The translations under genes and the position numbers were made by a program. This document shows positions 57,316-64,000 of a stretch of DNA of 64,000 nt, one piece after another. The notes under the pieces are model-generated. The model saw nothing but the letters and a program-made list of their open reading frames with translations, had not been told where the DNA came from and ran no database searches. Within the stretch, counting starts at the first letter, position 1; each line of letters starts with the position of its first letter. Source of the stretch: Psychrosphaera aestuarii (GTDB taxonomy: Bacteria > Pseudomonadota > Gammaproteobacteria > Enterobacterales > Alteromonadaceae); assembly GCF_017948405.1 (NCBI RefSeq), contig NZ_CP072844.1, positions 1,364,001-1,428,000 of the forward strand, in the 5' to 3' direction.

Positions 57316-58110
57316 ATGGCAAAGCAATCTTCATACAGTTCAAAGCAGTCGGACGCGAATGGTTTTATTCATTGGAGTGATGATGAAAACCAAGTTTGGA
57401 GCGAATTGATTGAACGCCAGTTAGAAGTAATCAAAGGTAAAGCGTGTGATGAATACTTTGAAGGCTTAGAAAAGCTGGATATGCCTAAGGACCGTGTACC
57501 ACAATTAGGTGAAATCAGTGAAGTATTACTCGATACAACAGGCTGGCAGTGTGCTGAAGTCCCGGCACTTATCAACTTTGAGTCTTTTTTCAAACTATTG
57601 GCCGATAAAAAGTTTCCGACGGCCACGTTTATAAGACGACGCGAACACTTTGATTATTTGCAAGAGCCAGATATTTTTCACGAGATATTTGGTCATTGTG
57701 CGATGCTAACGAATCCGGCTTTCTCTGAGTTTACTCACACATACGGTAAGCTAGGTCTAGCTGCAACAAAAGAAGAGCGTGTTTATCTAGCTCGTTTGTA
57801 TTGGTTTACTGTCGAGTTTGGTTTGATGAAGCAAAATGATGAACTGCGTATATACGGCGGTGGTATTTTGTCTTCTCCAGGTGAGACTGAATACGCATTC
57901 AACTCCGATGTCCCAGAGCGAAATGTGATGAACGTAATGGATGCTTTTAGAACACCATATCGTATTGATATTATGCAACCTAAATATTACGTTATCGACG
58001 GTATTGAACAACTGTTTGAAATATCACAGATGGACTTAATGGGTATGGTTCGTGAAGCCATGAAGCTTGGGTTGTACCCACCAACGTTCCCACCTAAAAG
58101 CGCTGCTTAA
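57316..58110 (+). CDS. phhA: Phenylalanine 4-monooxygenase
   Basis: Non-heme iron, tetrahydropterin-dependent hydroxylase that converts phenylalanine to tyrosine. The 264 residues form the single catalytic domain of bacterial enzymes. Iron ligands H122 and H127 (FHEIFGHCAM) and E167 (TVEFGL) are all present. The usual partner phhB (pterin carbinolamine dehydratase) is not beside it. It shares the megL operon with the TyrR box upstream and ends at a terminator. Confidence 0.96.
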   Translation: MAKQSSYSSKQSDANGFIHWSDDENQVWSELIERQLEVIKGKACDEYFEGLEKLDMPKDRVPQLGEISEVLLDTTGWQCAEVPALINFESFFKLLADKKFPTATFIRRREHFDYLQEPDIFHEIFGHCAMLTNPAFSEFTHTYGKLGLAATKEERVYLARLYWFTVEFGLMKQNDELRIYGGGILSSPGETEYAFNSDVPERNVMNVMDAFRTPYRIDIMQPKYYVIDGIEQLFEISQMDLMGMVREAMKLGLYPPTFPPKSAA

Positions 58111-58139
58111 ACCTTATTTAAGGTTGAAGCGTATTAAAC

Positions 58140-58163
58140 AAAGGCACTGACAGTGCCTTTTTG
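58140..58163 (+). terminator. Rho-independent terminator after phhA
   Basis: AAAGGCACTG and CAGTGCCTTT around a single A (effective loop about 7) with five T, 30 bases after phhA. Confidence 0.85.
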
Positions 58164-58257
58164 CTTTCTAGGTGTAAATAATTGTTGCCAAGAAAGACAT
58201 GTTGTACATACAATTGCAAACTTACAAAAACACTTTCAGTTTTTCCTCGGAGCAATA

Positions 58258-59823
58258 ATGCGGTTACAAATTGCCTGCCAAGACCGAATGGGCTTAGCAA
58301 AAGAAGTGCTTAACATATTAGTCGATCACGACATCGATTTACGCGGTATAGAATTTGATAAGATCAGTAAATGTCTTTATGTCGCGTTTCCAAAAATTGA
58401 CTTTGAGCCGTTTCAGCAGGTTATGGCGGCGATTAGGCGCGTTGACGGTATAACAGATGTTAAAACAACGAGCTTTTTGCCTTATGAACGTGAGCACAAT
58501 GAACTTGTAACATTGCTTAGAATCTTGCCAGACGGCGTTATATCAATTGATAGCAAGGGTCATATTTTAACGGCCAATCAAGCCTCGCTAGTTGACCTCG
58601 GTCTTGCTGAGTCAGATATTATTGGTCAGCCGGTACAAAGTATTCTTAAAGGTTTTAATTTTGTAAAGTGGTTAGACTCAAAAGAAGTTACCGGCCAAAC
58701 ATTAAAACTAACGGGAAATAATGAAGAATTTGTAACCGACATATTGCCAATTAATGTAACCGATGAAGATGGCAATGTGCAATTAGCAGGTGCGGTAGTT
58801 AACCTAAAATCACACAGTCGTTTAGGTCAGCAAATAAATGCCTTCCGTGACGATAATAATGAGTCGTTTAACGATATATTAGCCAACAGCACAAGTATGC
58901 GTCGAGTCATTCGTGAGGCTAAAAAAATGTCTCAGTTAGATGCTCCTGTGTTACTCCAAGGTGAAACCGGCACAGGCAAAGAATTACTCGCTAGGGCATG
59001 TCACGATGCCAGCAGCCGCAGTGAACATCCTTTTATTGCTTTAAGTTGTGCGTCTTTGCCTGACAATGTGGCCGAGTCTGAATTGTTTGGTTTTAGTGGT
59101 GATGCATTTGACACTAAAGATACTTCCGGAAAACGAGGTATTTTTGAACAGGCTAATGGTGGCACTGTATTTTTAGATGAAGTGAGTGAAATGTCTGCAG
59201 AGATGCAAACAAAGTTACTGCGATTTTTACAAGATGGCACCTTTAGACGAGTTGCGGAAGAGAAAGAGGTTAAAGTTGATGTAAGAGTAATCTGCTCAAC
59301 TCAAAAAGATCTTTCAGCAATGGTTCAAGAAGGGGAGTTTAGAGAAGATCTATACTACCGATTAAATGTATTAAGTATCACCATACCTCCTTTGAGAGAG
59401 CGCAGAATGGATATTAATCCACTGGCCAATCATTTTGTGCAGAAGTTCGCGACCGAATTAGGAAAGCGCGCACCGACTCTTTCAAAGAGTTGTTTGGAAT
59501 ATATTCAATCGTACCCTTGGCCTGGCAATACTCGCCAATTAGAAAATTGTTTATATCGAGCAATCAGCATATCTGAGAACGATATTTTAGAGCAAAGTGA
59601 TTTAGAGTTGCCTTGTTATAGCAATGAGTTTGGCTATTTAGACGAAGGATTTGAGGGAAGCTTAGATCAAGCAGTAAAACGGTTTGAAGCAAGCTTGTTA
59701 AGAAAGTTATATCCGGCTTACCCTAGTTCACGACAATTAGCTAAAAAATTAGGACTTAGTCATACCGCGATCGCCAATAAACTTCGCGATTATGGCATCA
59801 ACAAAAAAAGCACTAAGGTGTAA
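58258..59823 (+). CDS. tyrR: Transcriptional regulator TyrR
   Basis: TyrR controls aromatic amino-acid synthesis, transport and breakdown in response to tyrosine, phenylalanine and tryptophan. It has 521 residues (E. coli 513). An N-terminal ACT domain begins MRLQIACQDRMGLAKEVL, a PAS domain lies near 80-190, and a sigma-54-type AAA+ domain with Walker A GETGTGKELLAR follows. The GAFTGA loop is replaced by FSGDAF, so it works with sigma-70. The C-terminal HTH is SSRQLAKKLGLSHTAIANKLRD. The start is the ATG after CTCGGAG. maiA follows 2 bases after the stop. Confidence 0.95.
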   Translation: MRLQIACQDRMGLAKEVLNILVDHDIDLRGIEFDKISKCLYVAFPKIDFEPFQQVMAAIRRVDGITDVKTTSFLPYEREHNELVTLLRILPDGVISIDSKGHILTANQASLVDLGLAESDIIGQPVQSILKGFNFVKWLDSKEVTGQTLKLTGNNEEFVTDILPINVTDEDGNVQLAGAVVNLKSHSRLGQQINAFRDDNNESFNDILANSTSMRRVIREAKKMSQLDAPVLLQGETGTGKELLARACHDASSRSEHPFIALSCASLPDNVAESELFGFSGDAFDTKDTSGKRGIFEQANGGTVFLDEVSEMSAEMQTKLLRFLQDGTFRRVAEEKEVKVDVRVICSTQKDLSAMVQEGEFREDLYYRLNVLSITIPPLRERRMDINPLANHFVQKFATELGKRAPTLSKSCLEYIQSYPWPGNTRQLENCLYRAISISENDILEQSDLELPCYSNEFGYLDEGFEGSLDQAVKRFEASLLRKLYPAYPSSRQLAKKLGLSHTAIANKLRDYGINKKSTKV

Positions 59824-59825
59824 AG

Positions 59826-60464
59826 ATGAAATTATTTGGATATTGGCGCTCTTCTGCGGCCTACCGAGTTCGTATTGCATTGAACCTAAAGCAGTTAGAT
59901 TGTGAACTGATAAGCGTTCATTTAGTAAAAGATGGCGGTCAACAACACAGCAAAGATTATCAAGAACTGAACCCGAATGAGCTTGTCCCTACTTTAGTAG
60001 ATGGAGACTTTACACTTAATCAGTCATTGGCAATCTTAGATTATCTAGAGCAAAAATACCCACAGTCGCCGTTATTACCAACAAATATTCAAGATAATGT
60101 TAAAGCAAAAGCATTGGCATTTGATATCGCTTGCGACATACATCCATTAAATAATCTACGTGTTTTGCAATACTTAACAAACGATCTTAACCAAGATGAT
60201 GACAGTAAAGCTACGTGGTATAAACATTGGATAAGTGTTGGGTTTGCCTCGTTAGAAAAGTCTTTAGCACGTACTAAAGGCTTGTTTTGTTATGGTGATG
60301 AAATCAGTTGGGCTGATATTTGTTTAATCCCGCAAGTTTATAACGCCGAGCGGTTTAATGTAGATATGACCCCATTTCCTAACATAATGGAGATAACGAG
60401 CCGGTGCCGAGCATTGCCAGAATTTTGGAATGCGTCCCCAGAACAACAAGAAGATGCATCGTAA
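59826..60464 (+). CDS. maiA: Maleylacetoacetate isomerase (zeta-class GST)
   Basis: A glutathione-S-transferase-fold enzyme that isomerises maleylacetoacetate to fumarylacetoacetate in tyrosine breakdown. The 212 residues start with the zeta-class signature YWRSSAAYRVRIALNLK and include the thioredoxin-like fold to about 80 and a helical domain after. It starts 2 bases after tyrR, so the two are co-translated. The pathway genes hppD, hmgA and fahA are absent from this window, so the true substrate is not certain. Confidence 0.85.
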   Translation: MKLFGYWRSSAAYRVRIALNLKQLDCELISVHLVKDGGQQHSKDYQELNPNELVPTLVDGDFTLNQSLAILDYLEQKYPQSPLLPTNIQDNVKAKALAFDIACDIHPLNNLRVLQYLTNDLNQDDDSKATWYKHWISVGFASLEKSLARTKGLFCYGDEISWADICLIPQVYNAERFNVDMTPFPNIMEITSRCRALPEFWNASPEQQEDAS

Positions 60465-60585
60465 GGTGCTGATTTTAAAAATTTTATTATTTGTGTTTGT
60501 TTCCGTATTGGGAGCAAGAATTATATTGCCTTAATGCCAAATTGTGTTAATTTAATTTGCTATTTTGAGTCAGAGGAGAAAGGCT

Positions 60586-61233
60586 TTGATCAATATTTTA
60601 TTGGTTGATGACCATGAGTTAGTACGCACCGGTATTCGTCGTATTTTGGACGATGTACGCGGAATGAAAGTAGTAGGCGAAGCCGACTCAGGGGAAGCTG
60701 CATTTCAATTTTGCCGTTCTAATGAACCTGACATAGTGCTGATGGACATGAATATGCCGGGTATAGGTGGTATTGAAGCGACCAAAAAAATAGCTCGATA
60801 CTGCCCTGACGTCAAAGTCATTATATTGACAATGTATGCGGAAGATCCGTTTCCGACAAAAGTAATGCAAAACGGCGCTCAAGGTTTTTTAGCAAAAACA
60901 ACATCACCAGATGACTTAGTTAATGCAATAAAACAGGTCAACGTTGGACAACGATTTATTTCAGCTGAAATAGCCCAACAAATGGCTTTGAATCACTTCA
61001 AGGGCGTTGATTCTGACAAGCCATTTGATTCTTTGAGTGAGCGAGAGCTACAAATTATGCTTATGATCACCAAAGGTGAAAAGGTACAAGACATAGCAAC
61101 ACAACTTAATTTGAGCTCGAAGACGGTAAACAGTTATCGATACCGCATGTTCGAAAAGTTAAACATTTGTAATGACGTAGAGTTAACGCATTTAGCGATA
61201 CGACATGGTATGTTAGATATGGAAAAGCTTTAG
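60586..61233 (+). CDS. uvrY: Response regulator UvrY/GacA
   Basis: The BarA/GacS-linked response regulator that turns on csrB-type small RNAs and thereby controls carbon flow, motility and biofilm. The 215 residues hold a receiver (DDHELVRTG, phospho-acceptor D54 in LMDMNMPG) and a LuxR-type HTH (LSERELQIMLMITKGEKVQDIATQLNLS). Translation starts at TTG (60586) with GAGGAG upstream; this gives the family N-terminus MINILLVDDH. uvrC follows by 7 bases. Confidence 0.95.
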   Translation: MINILLVDDHELVRTGIRRILDDVRGMKVVGEADSGEAAFQFCRSNEPDIVLMDMNMPGIGGIEATKKIARYCPDVKVIILTMYAEDPFPTKVMQNGAQGFLAKTTSPDDLVNAIKQVNVGQRFISAEIAQQMALNHFKGVDSDKPFDSLSERELQIMLMITKGEKVQDIATQLNLSSKTVNSYRYRMFEKLNICNDVELTHLAIRHGMLDMEKL

Positions 61234-61240
61234 TTCTCGT

Positions 61241-63073
61241 ATGTCTTCTGAAAACTTTGACGCTTCTAAGTTTCTAAAACATGTAACATCAGAACCTGGC
61301 GTATACCGAATGTTTGATAGCGAACAAACGGTAATATATGTCGGTAAAGCGAAGAACCTTAAAAACCGCTTGTCTAGTTATTTCCAAAAAAATGTAGCGA
61401 GCGTGAAAACTCAAGCGCTCGTTGCTCAAATTGCCAATATTGAAGTGACGGTAACTGAAACCGAAACAGAAGCGTTAATTTTAGAAAATAATCTGATTAA
61501 AGAGTACCTACCTAAATACAATATTTTACTCAGAGATGATAAATCCTATCCCTATATTTTAATTACCGATCATAAACATCCTCGGTTAACAATGCACCGA
61601 GGAAAAAAACGCAACAAGGGCGATTATTTTGGTCCTTTTCCTAGTCCTGGAGCGGTTTGGCAAAGCTTACGGATAATGCAAAAAATATTTCCAGTAAGGC
61701 AATGCGAGGATGGCTTTTACAAAGTTCGAAGTAGACCATGTTTACAACATCAACTAAAGCGTTGTTCGGCACCATGTGTCGAGGGTTTTGTAACGGATGA
61801 GCAATACCAAGAACAGGTAGGTTTAGTTAAACAGTTTCTTACTGGAAAAAGCCAAGAAGTTGTTGATGTATTAATTGGTAAAATGGAGCAAGCGAGCGCT
61901 AAACTCCAGTTTGAGGATGCCGGATTTTATCGTGATCAGATAGGGGCTTTGCGCAAGGTAACGGAACAACAAAACGTAAGTGGCTCAATTGATGAGATAG
62001 ATGTATTAGCCTTTTCTAGTGATAAAGGTTTGGCGTCTATGCATATTCTTTACATCCGCGATCAAAAAGTATTGGGGAGTAAAAACTACTCGCCAACAGT
62101 GCCGGCTAATTCGGAGCCAAGCGAGATAATAACCTCGTTTATCAGTCAATTTTATTTAAATGGGATTGGCGGTCAAAGTATACCGAAAACCATTATTGTA
62201 CCGCCTGAAACAGAAGATCTTGAGGAGCTTGAAGCGGCGATAGCTAAAGTTCGTAATGCTAAGGTGGAGTTAGTAAAACCAAGGCGTGGTGAAAAGTTTA
62301 AGTATTATCAATTAGCTCAAAAAAATGCCGATATTGACTTAGCGACTAAGTTAGCGGATGGGCGAGCAATTAGCACTAAGTACAAAGAATTATGTGAAGT
62401 GCTAAAAGTGCCGAGCATTGAGCGTATGGAGTGTTTTGATATTAGCCATACGTTTGGTGAATATCCTATCGCATCTTGCGTTGTATTTGGCCCTGAAGGG
62501 CCACAAAAGTCGGCTTACCGACGATATAATGTAAAAGGTGTAAAAGGTGGTGATGATTATGGAGCCATGGAGTTTGCGCTAAATAAACGGTATAAAAACG
62601 TTGAGAGCGTTGAAAATGTGCCAGACGTGCTTTTTATAGACGGTGGTAAAGGACAGTTAAATAAAGCTGAAGCCTTTTTCGCAAACTGGCCGCATGAGAA
62701 AACCCCAATCATTGCAGGCGTTGCAAAAGGAGAGGGGCGCAAAGCCGGCTTAGAAATACTATATTTAAACGGTGGTGAAATAGAAATAGATTTGCCACCG
62801 ACATCTATGGCCTTGCACCTTATTCAACATATTCGCGATGAGTCGCATCGATTTGCTATTACAGGACACCGAGCTAAACGCGGCAAGGCCAAAACACAAT
62901 CGTTACTGCAAGATATACCAGGGGTTGGTGCTAAACGACGACAAATGCTATTGAAGAACTTTGGAGGTTTACAAGGAGTAATGTCGGCTAAAGCAGAAGA
63001 TTTTGCAAAAGTTTCAGGAATTAGCAAACAATTGGCTCAAGATATACATGCCTTCTTGCATGACAAGGATTAA
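61241..63073 (+). CDS. uvrC: UvrABC excinuclease subunit C
   Basis: UvrC makes both incisions around bulky DNA damage in nucleotide excision repair. It has 610 residues (E. coli 610). The N-terminal GIY-YIG domain carries PGVYRMFD...VIYVGKAKNLKNRL, a UvrB-binding UVR motif lies near 205-235, an RNase-H-like domain has FDISHTFGEYPIASCVVF, and a C-terminal helix-hairpin-helix (LQDIPGVGAKRRQMLLKNFG) follows. Follows uvrY as in E. coli. Confidence 0.97.
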   Translation: MSSENFDASKFLKHVTSEPGVYRMFDSEQTVIYVGKAKNLKNRLSSYFQKNVASVKTQALVAQIANIEVTVTETETEALILENNLIKEYLPKYNILLRDDKSYPYILITDHKHPRLTMHRGKKRNKGDYFGPFPSPGAVWQSLRIMQKIFPVRQCEDGFYKVRSRPCLQHQLKRCSAPCVEGFVTDEQYQEQVGLVKQFLTGKSQEVVDVLIGKMEQASAKLQFEDAGFYRDQIGALRKVTEQQNVSGSIDEIDVLAFSSDKGLASMHILYIRDQKVLGSKNYSPTVPANSEPSEIITSFISQFYLNGIGGQSIPKTIIVPPETEDLEELEAAIAKVRNAKVELVKPRRGEKFKYYQLAQKNADIDLATKLADGRAISTKYKELCEVLKVPSIERMECFDISHTFGEYPIASCVVFGPEGPQKSAYRRYNVKGVKGGDDYGAMEFALNKRYKNVESVENVPDVLFIDGGKGQLNKAEAFFANWPHEKTPIIAGVAKGEGRKAGLEILYLNGGEIEIDLPPTSMALHLIQHIRDESHRFAITGHRAKRGKAKTQSLLQDIPGVGAKRRQMLLKNFGGLQGVMSAKAEDFAKVSGISKQLAQDIHAFLHDKD

Positions 63074-63123
63074 ATAGGCATCATCTACACTAAATCCCCA
63101 AAACAATAATGTAGTAATTTTTT

Positions 63124-63717
63124 ATGTGGAATATTCCGAATATTTTAACGTCGTTTCGTATCTTTTTAATTCCAGTCATGGTTTATTTTTATTATTTACC
63201 GGCCGACGTATACGAATGGAAATATTTTGTAACTGCATTTATATTTTGGTTCGCAGCAATAACGGACGCACTTGATGGTTATTTGGCTCGAAAATTAGAC
63301 CAATCTACACCGTTCGGTGCATTTTTTGATCCTGTTGCAGACAAGGTCATGGTGGCCGTAGCCTTTATCGTAGCAGTAGACGACTATGCCAATGCTTGGG
63401 TCGCAGTACCGGCAATGATAATAGTCGGGCGTGAAATAGTTATTTCAGCACTTCGCGAGTGGATGGCTCAAATGGGTCACAGTGATGATGTTTCAGTTTC
63501 TATGGTCGGTAAGTTTAAAACGGCGGCGCAAATGTTAGCCTTAATTGGTTTGCTGTGGCATCCAAATGAATATTGGGTATTTGAAGGTTGGCTTTTAGGT
63601 CCTCTGTTAGATTATGCAACCTGGTTCTTTTTATATACAGCAACGATTTTAACGATTTGGTCATTGTTTATATACTTTAAAGCGGCTTGGCCAATCATAT
63701 CGGGTAAAAAAGTTTGA
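63124..63717 (+). CDS. pgsA: CDP-diacylglycerol-glycerol-3-phosphate 3-phosphatidyltransferase
   Basis: Inner-membrane enzyme that commits CDP-diacylglycerol to phosphatidylglycerol; PgpA acts next. It has 197 residues, four to five helices, and the CDP-alcohol phosphotransferase signature DALDGYLARK...FGAFFDPVADK. Starts MWNIPNILTSFRIFLIPVMVY, the family N-terminus. It follows uvrC by 50 bases. tRNA-Gly and tRNA-Cys follow, the E. coli glyW-cysT order. Confidence 0.96.
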   Translation: MWNIPNILTSFRIFLIPVMVYFYYLPADVYEWKYFVTAFIFWFAAITDALDGYLARKLDQSTPFGAFFDPVADKVMVAVAFIVAVDDYANAWVAVPAMIIVGREIVISALREWMAQMGHSDDVSVSMVGKFKTAAQMLALIGLLWHPNEYWVFEGWLLGPLLDYATWFFLYTATILTIWSLFIYFKAAWPIISGKKV

Positions 63718-63784
63718 TTTTTGAGCGTGTGAGCTAAAAAAGCATCAAACAGCATAAAATTGTCATTTTTATTGCAATTAGCAG

Positions 63785-63812
63785 TTGACTACAAACAATC
63801 AAAATGTAGAAT
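63785..63812 (+). promoter_or_regulatory. Strong promoter candidate for tRNA-Gly/tRNA-Cys
   Basis: TTGACT (63785-63790), 16-base spacer, TAGAAT (63807-63812), followed by GCG. tRNA-Gly starts 57 bases later. Confidence 0.65.
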
Positions 63813-63869
63813 GCGTTTCCGTTGTCAGCGATGACAGCAAAGAAGTCTGAGAAGACGTTTGTAAGTGAT

Positions 63870-63945
63870 GCGAGTGTAGCTCAGCTGGTAGAGCGCAACC
63901 TTGCCAAGGTTGAGGTCACGAGTTCGAACCTCGTTACTCGCTCCA
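63870..63945 (+). tRNA. tRNA-Gly (GCC)
   Basis: 76 nt with encoded CCA, acceptor GCGAGTG/TACTCGC with a G-T pair, anticodon stem CAACC/GGTTG with loop TTGCCAA giving GCC. Confidence 0.97.
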
Positions 63946-63970
63946 AACAAACGTAGTCAAGCAATAGCTT

Positions 63971-64000
63971 GGCGGGTTGGCAGAGTGGCTATGCAGCGGA
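63971..64000 (+). tRNA. tRNA-Cys, 5' part only, cut by the window edge
   Basis: The last 30 bases match the start of tRNA-Cys: acceptor half GGCGGGT, D-arm GGCAGAGTGGCTATGCAG, and CGGA leading to the anticodon stem. The anticodon lies outside the window; identity rests on similarity and on its place after tRNA-Gly. Confidence 0.8.

Noticed and set aside
58198..58225. Second TyrR box in front of tyrR
   Set aside because: The TGTACA...TTGCAAA sequence has the wrong bases at the conserved C and outer positions of the operator.

Overview
The window is 64 kb of chromosome from an AT-rich marine-type gammaproteobacterium. Gene content and order fit the order Alteromonadales (Colwellia/Thalassotalea/Pseudoalteromonas-like relatives). 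Supporting evidence: E. coli-like conserved blocks (tig-clpP-clpX-lon-hupB-ppiD; accD-folC-dedD-cvpA-purF; uvrY-uvrC-pgsA-tRNA-Gly-tRNA-Cys), a MotY protein of the sodium-driven polar flagellum type, a FimV/HubP polar organiser, and a large Oar-like TonB-dependent receptor. Genus assignment is inference; no rRNA is present.

Layout. 1-5.7 kb: a truncated PilZ protein, radA, a small PilZ protein, ettA and an orphan response regulator. 5.9-13.2 kb: glyA, then nrdR-ribD-ribE-ribBA-ribH-nusB-thiL-pgpA, a riboflavin/thiamine/nucleotide operon whose RibBA has lost the GTP cyclohydrolase II zinc cysteines. 13.2-19.3 kb: a CheW-like protein with a degenerate CZB-like insert, pssA, a DUF4124 protein, rnt, motY, and a two-gene version of mnmC. 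19.5-34.2 kb: fabB, pdxB, asd, fimV with an extreme acidic repeat tract, truA, accD, folC, a SPOR protein, cvpA, purF and a TPR-sulfotransferase. 34.4-37.3 kb: the convergent TonB-dependent receptor. 37.6-39.2 kb: folD and a five-tRNA array (Pro-Arg-His-Leu-Pro) behind a strong promoter. 39.4-47.8 kb: the protein quality-control block tig-clpP-clpX-lon-hupB-tRNA-Asp-ppiD. 47.9-55.9 kb: pspF-sapABCDF, read leftward as an overlapping gene chain, divergent from pspABC. 56.1-60.5 kb: methionine gamma-lyase, phenylalanine hydroxylase, tyrR and maiA, with a perfect TyrR box upstream. 60.6-64 kb: uvrY, uvrC, pgsA, tRNA-Gly and a truncated tRNA-Cys.

No insertion sequence, prophage, CRISPR array, toxin-antitoxin pair or defence island is visible; this is mainly core chromosome. 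The points of interest are regulatory and structural: a perfect TyrR operator before a megL-phhA pair, a terminator-like hairpin inside the first codons of folC, a terminator directly before the clpP ribosome site, sigma-32 and sigma-54 promoter candidates before lon and pspA, fission of mnmC, a catalytically degenerate RibA domain, and a TPR-sulfotransferase facing an Oar-like receptor. All calls come from reading the sequence and recalling families; no database search was run.
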